A DNA stretch of 64,000 nt, from assembly GCA_903834785.1 (NCBI GenBank), contig CAILKP010000060.1, positions 1 to 64,000 on the forward strand, written 5' to 3'. The stretch is from an uncultured bacterium. GTDB taxonomy: Bacteria > Planctomycetota > Phycisphaerae > Phycisphaerales > UBA1924. Numbering within the stretch: position 1 is the first letter of the stretch; each line of letters begins with the position of its first letter. The translations under genes were made by a program, and so were the position numbers. The notes under the pieces were generated by a model. The model was given only the letters and a program-made list of their open reading frames with translations. It made no database searches and was not told the DNA's origin. This document shows, one piece after another, positions 45,471 to 53,955 of this stretch.

Positions 45471-45902
45471 CTAGGGAAGCAGTCGGGCTCGCAGGGCCGC
45501 CGATGGAACCCCGCACGTCTCGCTGGTCCCGAACCACCGGTATCGGTTCCGCGCGATGAGGTCGTACGCCGCATCACGCATGCTCAGCGGGCAGAGCCTG
45601 CTGATCCGCGACAGCAACGCCCAGCTCCCTCCAAGCACCTCGAGCATCATCAGTGAGCCGTCGCTGCGCAGGTGGAGTTTGCCGTCGTGGAGAAAGACCA
45701 GTGAGCCGGTGTCCGTCGGCTTGCTTGTGATGCTGAGCGCTCGATAGGTCTCACCTTGCAGTGGCGCAAAGAAGACACGGCCGTGGCGGTCCAATCGACT
45801 GATCAGGCGGACCGAGCGGCTGCAGAAGGCGCACTGACCATCGAAGAACAACGTGGAGTGGTTTTGTGCCAACACGAAAGGGTACAGCACAAACGCGCAC
45901 AA
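45471..45902 (-). CDS. DCC family thiol-disulfide oxidoreductase (DUF393)
   Basis: 143 residues. The family motif [10 protein letters not shown] lies at ~residues 19-28, followed by R-L-I-S-R-L-D-R and F-A-P-L-Q-G-E. The DxxCxxC-type pair gives a thioredoxin-like redox site; these proteins are soluble or loosely membrane-associated and of unknown substrate. The N-terminal ~15 residues before the motif are atypical, so the start may be a few codons later. It is convergent with the ACMSD gene. Confidence 0.85.
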   Translation of the reverse strand: MCAFVLYPFVLAQNHSTLFFDGQCAFCSRSVRLISRLDRHGRVFFAPLQGETYRALSITSKPTDTGSLVFLHDGKLHLRSDGSLMMLEVLGGSWALLSRISRLCPLSMRDAAYDLIARNRYRWFGTSETCGVPSAALRARLLP

Positions 45903-46062
45903 TCCGCTGATTCAAACGAGAAAAGTCCGGCTGGGCAGGGTCTGCTCTGCGCTGCGTCCGGCAGTTTGTCCATATCCGTCCATGGCATCGTTCAACCTGC
46001 CGATACTGCGGCTGTCCCCCTGTTGCTGCGGATCACTGTGTACCCCCCTGCGGAGAGCCGGT

Positions 46063-47697
46063 ATGTCACTGTCCATTCGAGCTCGGTTGTACTTTGGATT
46101 TGCCCTTATGGCGTCCCTGCCGGTTGCTGCCGCCGTGGTGACCTATCTCGGTGTTCAGTCGCTCAACCGCTCGGCCAATCTCGTTGCCGAAGTGCGCTTC
46201 CCGGCGGCACTGGCCGCTGAGGAACTCCGCAGTGACCTTCGTCTGGCCCGCTTTGCCACGCGCGGAATCATCCTGCGTATGGGCGAGCCCGAGGAAGTCA
46301 AGAAGGCAACCACCCAGCGTGATCAGTCCTGGAAGGCGCTGCAGGAGGACATTGACGATATCAAGGCGATCGCCGCCAACTGGACCGAACCGGCCGATCG
46401 TGAGCGCCCGCAGATCATGCAGGACGCGTTCGACGGCTTTAAGAAGGCCCAGCTGGAGATCGCCGAACTGGCCAACACCGGCAAGCGAGCGGAGGCCCTT
46501 GCGCTGCTGAGCGGCCAGTCACGCACGCTCGGTGACACGATCGACAAGCAGGTCGCGGAGATCATTCAGTCGCAGCGGAAGCTGCTCGAGGAAGATCGGG
46601 CCAATCTGCAGGCCACCTCGGCCCGGATGAACACCATCGCCATCAGCGCCGCGGCGATCGCCGCGACCCTGGGCGGGTTCATCGCCGCCGTCATCGGCCG
46701 CAGCATCCTTGGCCCGCTGTCCAAGCTCGAGAGCCGCCTGAAGGACATCGCCCAGGGCCAAGGTGACCTGACCGTGCAGCTCGAAGTCTCTTCGGAGGAT
46801 GAACTCGGCCGCGTCGCGCGGTTCTTCAACGAGTTTGTGGCCAAGATTCGCGGCGTGATCCAGCAGACCTCCGCGACGACCAAGAACGTCGCCGCCGCTG
46901 CGACGCAGGTCGCCGCCAGCAGCGAGGAACTCGCCACCACCGTCCGGAATCAGGAGCAGGCCGCCCGTCAGGTCGCTTCCGCCGTGACCGAGCTCTCCGC
47001 GAGCGTGACGGAGGTTGCCACCAAGAGTGCCGAGGCGAGCAACGCGTCGCAGCAGTCAATGCATCAGGCCAGCACCGGCGCCGATCTGGTGGACCAGACC
47101 GTCACCCAGCTCGGCCAGATCAACGAGCGGTTCAACGAGGTCGCCGGCGTCGTCGCGACGCTCGAGCGTCAAGGTGACGAAGTCGGACGCGTGGTCCAGG
47201 TGATCCAGGAGATCGCCGACCAGACCAACCTGCTGGCCCTCAACGCCGCTATCGAGGCCGCCCGCGCCGGCGAGCACGGCCGCGGCTTCGCAGTCGTTGC
47301 CGATGAGGTCCGCAAGCTGGCCGAGCGCACGACCCAGGCGACCGGCGAGGTCGGCAAGACGATCTCCGGCATGCGTGGCGGGACCCAGCAGGCGGCCGAT
47401 GCCATGAAGACCGGCCGCGAGACCGTCGAGCAGGGTCGCAAGATGGGTACCGGCACCGGCGAGGCTGTTCGCGCCATCGTCACCGCCCAGCGCTCAGCCG
47501 AACAGATGGCACTTTCCATCGCCGCGGCGACCAAGCAGCAGTCCACCGCGACGGAAGAAATCTCCCGGACGATCGAGGAGATGACCAGCTCGAACACCCA
47601 GTCCGCCAGTGCGGCCGATCAGGCCGCGCGGGCCGCCGGCAGCCTCTCCAAGGAAGCCGAGACCCTCAAGCGGCTCATGGGCCAGTTCAGGGTCTGA
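46063..47697 (+). CDS. Methyl-accepting chemotaxis protein
   Basis: 544 residues from the ATG at 46063. A first membrane helix ([15 protein letters not shown]) and a second at ~185-205 ([17 protein letters not shown]) bracket a helical sensor region of four-helix-bundle type. A HAMP domain follows, then a long coiled-coil signalling domain with the conserved tip [20 protein letters not shown]. No CheR-tethering pentapeptide is at the C-terminus. It reports to CheA/CheW, which are not in the window. Divergent from the DCC gene. Confidence 0.92.
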   Translation: MSLSIRARLYFGFALMASLPVAAAVVTYLGVQSLNRSANLVAEVRFPAALAAEELRSDLRLARFATRGIILRMGEPEEVKKATTQRDQSWKALQEDIDDIKAIAANWTEPADRERPQIMQDAFDGFKKAQLEIAELANTGKRAEALALLSGQSRTLGDTIDKQVAEIIQSQRKLLEEDRANLQATSARMNTIAISAAAIAATLGGFIAAVIGRSILGPLSKLESRLKDIAQGQGDLTVQLEVSSEDELGRVARFFNEFVAKIRGVIQQTSATTKNVAAAATQVAASSEELATTVRNQEQAARQVASAVTELSASVTEVATKSAEASNASQQSMHQASTGADLVDQTVTQLGQINERFNEVAGVVATLERQGDEVGRVVQVIQEIADQTNLLALNAAIEAARAGEHGRGFAVVADEVRKLAERTTQATGEVGKTISGMRGGTQQAADAMKTGRETVEQGRKMGTGTGEAVRAIVTAQRSAEQMALSIAAATKQQSTATEEISRTIEEMTSSNTQSASAADQAARAAGSLSKEAETLKRLMGQFRV

Positions 47698-47739
47698 TCC
47701 TCGTCAGGGCTCCCAGCTCGCCAGGTGCATCGCGGAATC

Positions 47740-48150
47740 TCACCCTTCGACGGTGATTTCCACTGGCATATTGCCCCGTGTTGCGGCGGAGTACGGGCAC
47801 ACCTGATGCGCCGCGTGCGCCAGCGCGGTGGCGACCTCGGTGGTCACCCCGCCCAGGCGGACGACCAGCTTGGTCGCCAGCGCGAAGCCGCCGGCGGCGG
47901 TGGTTCCCAGTGAGACGTGCGCGGTGATGCGGATGCTGCTGAGCTCGAGCTGTTTTTGACGAGCGACAAAGTCCACAGCGCTGCCGAAGCAGGCGGAGTA
48001 GCCGCACGCAAACAGCTGCTCAGGGTTGGTCTTGCCGCCGCCTGTTCCCGGTGTTGAAAGCTCGTGCCGAACCAGCCCGTCACTCGTTGAAACCGTGCCG
48101 CTGCGCGCGCCGGTGGAAGTTGCGGTGGCCGTGTACAAAAGCTTTTCCAT
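47740..48150 (-). CDS. ohr: Organic hydroperoxide resistance protein (Ohr/OsmC family)
   Basis: 136 residues from the ATG complementary to 48148-48150, with AGGA upstream. The reactive pair is C54 in S-A-C-F and C118 in V-C-P-Y-S, and R16 in G-A-R-S-G-T-V is the conserved Ohr arginine. These place it in the Ohr rather than the OsmC branch. It reduces organic peroxides with lipoyl or thiol donors. No OhrR regulator gene is adjacent. Convergent with the chemoreceptor gene. Confidence 0.92.
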   Translation of the reverse strand: MEKLLYTATATSTGARSGTVSTSDGLVRHELSTPGTGGGKTNPEQLFACGYSACFGSAVDFVARQKQLELSSIRITAHVSLGTTAAGGFALATKLVVRLGGVTTEVATALAHAAHQVCPYSAATRGNMPVEITVEG

Positions 48151-48453
48151 GATGTGATTCCTAGCTCGCTGAAGAATGCACACCGACCGTGGTTCCCTGT
48201 TATGTCACCTCGCAGAGGGACTGCGGGAAACACCGAGTCCGACGGGCGCGTGGTCGGCATGGGAGCGGAGATGTGGTGCCGCGTAACGAATCGGCTGCGA
48301 GACCTGACAATGGAAAAGGCTACACCAAGTTTGCCCGATCGTCGAGAAATATTGTCAGCTCGCGGTTCAGTGTTTCCGGGTACGAACTTACCCAGACTAC
48401 CTCAGCCAAGTCGGGATACTCGAGTGGCACAACGCGTTGAAGTGTAAGTGTTA
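48151..48453. other. Intergenic region between ohr and DUF3592 gene
   Basis: 303 bases; both flanking genes read leftwards, so this is the ohr upstream region. The part around 48330-48460 is lower in GC than its surroundings. A 66-codon minus frame across it has no family match and I reject it as a gene. Confidence 0.4.
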
Positions 48454-49089
48454 TCACTGATATCGGTGGGGCTGACGTCCAGTTCCCGCATGCCTGTCGC
48501 GCTGTGCCGGCGGGCTCCATTGGCCACTCTCCTTCATCGCCTTGTGCCGCTCGAAGGCCTGCACGTCATGCCACACCCACGCGCCGAAGCCGACGACCGC
48601 CAGCGTGCTCAGGGCGAACGGGATCGTCCCGAAGAGGTGGCCGTTGCCACGAAGCCTGGAGCTTTCCCGGGTGCCGGGGATGAACTCCACTTCGACTGAT
48701 GTCCCGTTGTTGCCGGCGATGGAGGCATTTTCGTGGCCGGGCGCGATCGGCACGAACTCCGTCTGGTGCGCATCGTGCCAGTCGGGTGAAACTCGGTCGC
48801 TCTCGGCCCGCACCGTGCCGTCGGTGTCCTTGAACGCGTACTTGACGCTCACAAAGACTTCTCGTCTGCCGCGGCGGCCTGCGGGCATGTCCAGCAAAGT
48901 GCCCAGCGAGCCCGCTCCTTCCATCAGCACGGCGGAGGTGGTCTTGCCGAAGACCAGGTAACGCGCCTCGTTGTACGAGTAGTAGCCGGAAACCAGGAAC
49001 ACCAGCAGTGCACCGATGAACAGGTACATCTTGGCGGCCTGCACGTACGAAATCCCATGACCATACCAGGAACCAAAGTGCATCAGCAT
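48454..49089 (-). CDS. DUF3592-like membrane protein
   Basis: 211 residues from the ATG complementary to 49087-49089 (M-L-M-H-F-G-S-W-Y-G-H). Two membrane helices (M-Y-L-F-I-G-A-L-L-V-F-L-V and F-A-L-S-T-L-A-V-V-G-F-G-A-W) flank an extracytoplasmic beta domain with V-S-V-K-Y-A-F-K-D-T-D-G-T-V, the DUF3592 style. Function unknown. It is divergent from the L,D-transpeptidase gene, with which it shares an ~87-base promoter space. Confidence 0.65.
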   Translation of the reverse strand: MLMHFGSWYGHGISYVQAAKMYLFIGALLVFLVSGYYSYNEARYLVFGKTTSAVLMEGAGSLGTLLDMPAGRRGRREVFVSVKYAFKDTDGTVRAESDRVSPDWHDAHQTEFVPIAPGHENASIAGNNGTSVEVEFIPGTRESSRLRGNGHLFGTIPFALSTLAVVGFGAWVWHDVQAFERHKAMKESGQWSPPAQRDRHAGTGRQPHRYQ

Positions 49090-49176
49090 GCCATCGAGTA
49101 TACCAGAAATCGCCCGAAGCTTGCTTCGCAAGGGCACTGACTGTGCGTCCGGGGCTCGGCGATCCGATAATGGGGT

Positions 49177-50238
49177 ATGCAAACCGGGCTCCTGACAGTC
49201 TTGCTGGCGATGGCCGTGAACAGTCCCGGGGCTGCCGGTCTGGATGCACCCGCCGGGAGCGGGGAGGTCCCAACCTCGCCACCAGCCCAGCCCGTAGCCC
49301 GGCCGCATACGCCTGCCCCGCCGCCGGCGGCCAAACCCGCCCCGGCTGAGAGCGAGGTCACCCGTGCCGCTCGGTTGCAGACCATTCTCGCCCGCAGCGG
49401 ATTCTCGCCCGGCCTGATCGACGGCAAGCCCGGCCGCAAGACCAAGATCGCCATCGAGCACTTTCAGACTGCCAAGGGGTTGACAGTCTCCGGGACTGCC
49501 GATGAGCCGACCATGGAGGCCCTCAAGGCGGCCTCCGGGCTGGAGACTGCCGCCGGAGGCGTGTGGACCCGCAAGTACAAGGTCACCGCCGCGGACCTGG
49601 CCCTGCTCACAGGCCCGGTCCCCACGGACTGGAACGAGCGTGCCCTGCTCGAGCGTTCCGGCTACGCCGATCTGCAGGAGTTGCTTGCCGAGCGGGGCTG
49701 GTGCTCAGCCGACTTCGTGGCCTCGCTGAACCCCGGCGTTGAGTTTGCAGGCCTGACTGCCGGCGACGAGGTCACCCTCCCGGATGTGCCCGACGCCTGG
49801 AACCCCAAGGCCAAGGCCCTGCCCAAACTGGCCCGGCTGGAGGTGAACCTGGCGGAGAAACTGGTCCAGGGCTTCGATGAGGCCGGAACACAGGTGCTGC
49901 TGCTGCATTGCTCAATCGCCAAGGCGCAGGAGAAACGGCCGGTCGGTGAACTCAAGGTCAAGGTGGTGGCCACCGATCCGGAGTACACGTTCGACCCCAA
50001 AGACTGGCCGGAGGTTGACAACGTGACCAGCAAGCTCCGCATTGCCCCCGGCCCGCGCAACCCGGTTGGCTCCGCGTGGATCGGCCTGGACAAGCTCGGC
50101 TACGGCATGCACGGCACCGTCCGCCCGCAGGACATCGGCAAGACCGGCAGCCACGGCTGCTTCCGTCTGGCCAACTGGGACGCGCTGCGGCTGGCCCGGG
50201 CGGTGAAAATCGGAATGGTTGTTGAGGTCAAGGAGTAG
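49177..50238 (+). CDS. L,D-transpeptidase with peptidoglycan-binding domain
   Basis: 353 residues. A short hydrophobic start (L-L-T-V-L-L-A-M-A-V) suggests export, then a Pro/Ala linker, a peptidoglycan-binding domain type 1 at ~65-120 (L-Q-T-I-L-A-R-S-G-F-S-P-G-L-I-D-G) and a C-terminal YkuD catalytic domain. The active site is G-S-H326-G-C328-F-R-L, preceded by Y-G-M-H-G-T. Such enzymes cross-link peptidoglycan through L,D bonds; this matters because planctomycetes have an unusual thin cell wall. Confidence 0.88.
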   Translation: MQTGLLTVLLAMAVNSPGAAGLDAPAGSGEVPTSPPAQPVARPHTPAPPPAAKPAPAESEVTRAARLQTILARSGFSPGLIDGKPGRKTKIAIEHFQTAKGLTVSGTADEPTMEALKAASGLETAAGGVWTRKYKVTAADLALLTGPVPTDWNERALLERSGYADLQELLAERGWCSADFVASLNPGVEFAGLTAGDEVTLPDVPDAWNPKAKALPKLARLEVNLAEKLVQGFDEAGTQVLLLHCSIAKAQEKRPVGELKVKVVATDPEYTFDPKDWPEVDNVTSKLRIAPGPRNPVGSAWIGLDKLGYGMHGTVRPQDIGKTGSHGCFRLANWDALRLARAVKIGMVVEVKE

Positions 50239-50268
50239 CGGGAGCAGCAAATTACCGCTGAGAAACGA

Positions 50269-50302
50269 CAACCGCCCGCGGAGCATGCTCCGCGGGCGGT
50301 TG
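50269..50302. terminator. Perfect palindrome terminating convergent transcripts
   Basis: A 34-base perfect palindrome centred on AGCATGCT (arms contain CAACCGCCCGCGG and CCGCGGGCGGTTG) between the L,D-transpeptidase stop and the icd stop. Its symmetry lets it work in both directions. T runs are short (GATTTG on the plus side). Confidence 0.75.
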
Positions 50303-50347
50303 ATTTGAAACGGTTCATGCCGCCCGTTGACCGGGCTGCTGGTTACC

Positions 50348-51808
50348 TCAGTCCATGTGCTTGATTACCGCATCGCCGAACTCCGAGCACTTGACTTTCT
50401 TGACGCTCGTGTCGCCCTCGGCCTTCATCAGGCGCTCAAAGTCGTACGTCACGGTCTTGGCCGAGATCGCCCCGTCCATGCCCTTGATGATCAGGTCGGC
50501 GGCTTCAATCCAGCCCATGTACCGCAGCATCATCTCGCCGGAGAGGATCACCGAGCCCGGGTTGACCTGGTCCAGATTGGCGTACTTGGGGGCCGTGCCG
50601 TGGGTGGCCTCGAAGATCGCATGGCCGGTCACGTAGTTGATGTTGGCGCCCGGCGCGATGCCGATGCCGCCGATCTGAGCCGCCAGCGCATCGGACAGAT
50701 AGTCGCCGTTGAGGTTCATGCACGCGATGACATCAAAGTCCTTCGGCCGCGTCAGCACCTGCTGCAGGGTGATGTCCGCGATGGAGTCCTTGATCAGCAG
50801 CATCTTCTTCCACGCGCCGCTGCCGTGGGTGGCCCACAGCGAACTCAGCACGCCCTCGACTTCCTTGACGATCTTGGCCTTCTGGTCGGCCGTCATCATG
50901 TCGTAGCCGGGGTCGATGAGCTTGGCGTTGGCCTCGGCGGACAGATCGGTGTTCGCCTCCTTGTTGCCCAGGATCCAGCTCTCGCGCTCGGTGACGACCT
51001 GGCCGCGGAAGAACGTGGTGGCCACCTTGTAGCCCCAGTCCTTAAACGCGCCCTCGGTGAACTTCATGATGTTGCCCTTGTGCACCAGCGTCACCGACTT
51101 CTTCTTCTCCTTGAGCGCAAAGCCGATGGCCGAGTGCACCAGACGCTCCGTACCCAGGTAGCTGACCGGCTTGAAGCCGATGCCGCACTGCAGGGCCACC
51201 TCACGGTGTGGCATGCCGATGGCTTCGAGCATCTTCTGCCAGTCATTCCCCGACTGCTGGGTGCCGAAGCGGACCTTGGAAAAATCCTTGGGGAAGTTGG
51301 CCGCCAGGAACTCCAGCACCTTGGCCGCCTCGGGCGAGCCCGCGGCGTATTCGATACCGGCGTAGATGTCCTCCGTGTTCTCGCGGAAGATCGTCATGTC
51401 GCAGTCCTGCGGGCGCTTGACCGGGCTGGGAACACCCTTGAACCACCGCACCGGCCGCAGGCAGACGTACAGGTCCAGCATCTGCCGCAGGGCCACGTTC
51501 AGCGAGCGGATGCCGCCGCCCACCGGCGTGGTCAGCGGTCCCTTGATGCCCACCAGGTGCGAGCGGAACGCCGACAGCGTCTCATCGGGCAGCCAGTTGC
51601 CGGTCTTGTTGAAGGCCTTCTCGCCGGCGAGCACTTCCAGCCACGAGATCTTCCGCTTGCCGCCGTAGGCCTTGGCCACGGCGCCATCGATCACGCGGAC
51701 CGACGACTTCCAGATGTCCGGGCCGGTGCCGTCGCCCTCAATAAACGGGAGAATGGGCTGATCGGGGACATTGAGTTTGCCGCCGGACATCGTAATCGAG
51801 GAAGGCAT
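50348..51808 (-). CDS. icd: NADP-dependent isocitrate dehydrogenase, E. coli type
   Basis: 486 residues; AAGGAG (complement at 51815-51820) lies six bases before the ATG. The sequence matches the Icd family along its length: [23 protein letters not shown] (substrate Ser/Asn/Arg), [23 protein letters not shown] and H-G-T-A-P-K-Y-A, where Lys-Tyr marks NADP use. It makes 2-oxoglutarate and NADPH in the TCA cycle. The second, NAD-type member is at 33626-35140. Confidence 0.95.
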   Translation of the reverse strand: MPSSITMSGGKLNVPDQPILPFIEGDGTGPDIWKSSVRVIDGAVAKAYGGKRKISWLEVLAGEKAFNKTGNWLPDETLSAFRSHLVGIKGPLTTPVGGGIRSLNVALRQMLDLYVCLRPVRWFKGVPSPVKRPQDCDMTIFRENTEDIYAGIEYAAGSPEAAKVLEFLAANFPKDFSKVRFGTQQSGNDWQKMLEAIGMPHREVALQCGIGFKPVSYLGTERLVHSAIGFALKEKKKSVTLVHKGNIMKFTEGAFKDWGYKVATTFFRGQVVTERESWILGNKEANTDLSAEANAKLIDPGYDMMTADQKAKIVKEVEGVLSSLWATHGSGAWKKMLLIKDSIADITLQQVLTRPKDFDVIACMNLNGDYLSDALAAQIGGIGIAPGANINYVTGHAIFEATHGTAPKYANLDQVNPGSVILSGEMMLRYMGWIEAADLIIKGMDGAISAKTVTYDFERLMKAEGDTSVKKVKCSEFGDAVIKHMD

Positions 51809-51895
51809 CAGTCGCTCCTTGCAAGGGGTTCGGTTTGGGAGGGGAGTGTACGGGCAGCTCGGGCGCAGTTGTCAAAGTCGCAGGTGAGCAAAGTG

Positions 51896-51965
51896 CCTCC
51901 ACCGCTCCCAACCCCTCCCAAATCCTCCCAACCCCTCACAACCCCTCACAACCCCTCACAACCTC
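51896..51965. repeat. 10-base tandem repeat upstream of icd
   Basis: Six consecutive 10-base units at 51901-51960: ACCGCTCCCA, ACCCCTCCCA, AATCCTCCCA and three copies of ACCCCTCACA, followed by a partial ACCTC. The last three units are identical, which points to recent duplication or slippage. The array lies 93 bases upstream of the icd start codon and 58 bases beyond the end of the gene at 52019. Confidence 0.9.
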
Positions 51966-52018
51966 GGAACCTGCCCACCGCCGGTACCCCGCCTCCAGTC
52001 GCCGCTTCCGAGCCAACC

Positions 52019-53230
52019 TCACCCCTTGGGGCCCGGCACCTGCGCCTTGGGCACCGGTCCCAGCCACGTCCGGAAAATCTCTGGCTGGGACGCCATCCAG
52101 TCCCGGCTCCAGGCCTGATCGCCGACCGCTCCCAGGATGCCCGCCCGGAACTCGGCCTCGGTCAGCCCGATTGACGGCCCATGCTGCCGCAGAAGTTCGA
52201 GCGTGACATCCCCCCGCCCGGCCGCCAGGTTGGTGATCACGTGCCGCAGCAGCACCGCCCGCAGGTTCGGGTCGCTGGGCGTGGGAATCGGTGTCAAGGC
52301 ATTGAGACGACGCTGGTTGTGCGCCGCTGTCAGAGCGGCATCAAAGACGTACTCGCCCCGCTGCGTGTCTCGCCGCAGCACCACCACCGGCTCCGTCCCC
52401 TCCGCCCGGCTGCTGAAGGCGTGCTTGAAGTCCGGCAGGAAGGTGACAAACTCCGCCACCCCGTCCCCGTCGAAATCGTGCAGGCAGCCGTTCTCAAGCT
52501 GAAAGGAGATCAGCCCGGACTTCGTTCCCGCCGTCCCAGCTGCACCGGTTGGGGCTGGTGAGTACACCGTGATGGTATTCGAACTACTCCCGGTAGGCTC
52601 CTCAACCGCCAAGTCAGGGCTGCCATCGCCGGTCAGATCCTCGCCGCGCCCGACCAGCGGCATGGGGCGAGTAGAGGCACCTCCATCGTCAAGTTCCGAC
52701 CAGTCATGGACCCCCAATACTGGCCGCCACAAGCTCCGCCGAGCCAGTTCGCCTTCTGAGCCGGTGATCACCAGCATGTCGAACATGAAGTCGCTGGCCT
52801 TCTCCGCTTCACTGAGCCACTCATAGTCCCACTGGAGCCGGCGATGCTCGGCCCGCAGCGGGCCGAACGTCACCGTGTCCACCAAGCCGTGCGACGGCAG
52901 CACCAGCCGCGCGGTCCGGATAAACGCCCACGGCCACGTCGCACAGATCGGCGAAGCCATGATCAGCACCGCCGCCACCACCAGCATCAATCCCGGTGGT
53001 CGCCGTCGCGTCAGCCACTGCGCTGGTGATGCAACCGTCGTCCCGCACTCTGGGCATTGCAGCGTGGGTGAGGTGGCCGTGAGCTGCGGCGAGGTGTCGT
53101 ACCGGCACTTCGGGCACGTCGCGTGCTGATGGCGGGGCGGCCGCAGGTAGAACGCCAGCGTGCCAACTCCACCAATCAGCACGAGGCCGGCGATGACCAG
53201 CAGCAGCGGGTTTGATGACCAGTGAATCAT
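52019..53230 (-). CDS. Zinc-ribbon membrane protein with FG-GAP-like motifs
   Basis: 403 residues. A hydrophobic start (L-L-L-V-I-A-G-L-V-L-I-G-G) is followed by a ribbon C-P-K-C-R-Y-D ... C-P-E-C-G, then a second helix (G-L-M-L-V-V-A-A-V-L-I-M-A). The remaining ~300 residues look extracytoplasmic and contain D-L-T-G-D-G-S-P-D-L-A and D-F-D-G-D-G-V-A-E-F, calcium-binding FG-GAP/VCBS-style loops. No enzyme signature. It shares the ribbon type with 10701-11276. Confidence 0.65.
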   Translation of the reverse strand: MIHWSSNPLLLVIAGLVLIGGVGTLAFYLRPPRHQHATCPKCRYDTSPQLTATSPTLQCPECGTTVASPAQWLTRRRPPGLMLVVAAVLIMASPICATWPWAFIRTARLVLPSHGLVDTVTFGPLRAEHRRLQWDYEWLSEAEKASDFMFDMLVITGSEGELARRSLWRPVLGVHDWSELDDGGASTRPMPLVGRGEDLTGDGSPDLAVEEPTGSSSNTITVYSPAPTGAAGTAGTKSGLISFQLENGCLHDFDGDGVAEFVTFLPDFKHAFSSRAEGTEPVVVLRRDTQRGEYVFDAALTAAHNQRRLNALTPIPTPSDPNLRAVLLRHVITNLAAGRGDVTLELLRQHGPSIGLTEAEFRAGILGAVGDQAWSRDWMASQPEIFRTWLGPVPKAQVPGPKG

Positions 53231-53517
53231 GAACGACCGGGAGGCAGGATAGTGCGACGGAACCGGACGGCAGGCAGTCGCTGCGCACCGACAGGGCCCG
53301 CGGTGATGCGGGCAGGGGTCGGGACGGTCGTTGGTGTGGATGATCCGGGGATAGAACCGGATGGCCGGCTATCCGGACGTTGGTTCTCAGTGCGATAACG
53401 CCGCCGCCGTGTCACCGCGTTTGTCTTCGCATCGACTTTTGGTTCTGAAAATCAAACACTACGGGAAACCGCTCGATCACGAAGGGGCACCACTGTCCTT
53501 TGTAAGGTTGTAACCGG

Positions 53518-53955
53518 GTGAAAGACGCCTCCACATCCCGTCCGCCGCGCGTGCTGATCGTTGAGGACGATCGGTGCATCCGGCTCATGTTGCGAGAGGT
53601 CTTTGCTGAGCGTGGTTTCGAGGTCACCGCGGTATGCACCGGTATCGAAGGGCTCAAAGAGGCAGCCCAGGGCATCCCGGACGTGATCGTCACAGATTGG
53701 TCCATGCCCGACATGGACGGCGTCGAGATGCTCCAGCGGCTCATGCGCAGCGAGCGGACCAGCGAGATCCCCGCCGTGCTGCTGACCGGCGTCGGACACC
53801 GGCTGAACCCCGCCGCGCTGCGTGACAGCGGGCTGCGGATGATCATGGGAAAGCCGTTCAGTACCCGCGAGCTTCTCATGCAGGTCGATTCGCTCCTGGG
53901 GTGGTCCGATGACTCCAGAGCCGTTCCCGGCGCGTGTGATCGGAGGGCGGCGTGA
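53518..53955 (+). CDS. Single-domain response regulator (CheY-like)
   Basis: 145 residues with a GTG start. The receiver domain shows E-D17-D18 in L-I-V-E-D-D, the phospho-acceptor D60 in V-T-D-W-S-M-P-D-M-D-G, T in L-L-T-G-V, and the lysine in M-G-K-P-F. No output domain is attached. Its stop overlaps the GTG start of the HD-GYP gene as GTGA, so the two proteins are coupled and the regulator probably controls or is paired with that phosphodiesterase. Confidence 0.9.
   Translation: MKDASTSRPPRVLIVEDDRCIRLMLREVFAERGFEVTAVCTGIEGLKEAAQGIPDVIVTDWSMPDMDGVEMLQRLMRSERTSEIPAVLLTGVGHRLNPAALRDSGLRMIMGKPFSTRELLMQVDSLLGWSDDSRAVPGACDRRAA

Noticed and set aside
48320..48520. 66-codon minus frame between the DUF3592-like gene and ohr
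   Set aside because: Overlaps the end of the DUF3592-like gene, no ribosome site and no family; amino-acid make-up is plausible but not enough.
50327..52174. 615-codon plus-strand frame
   Set aside because: Antisense of icd and of the tandem repeat; no family motif.
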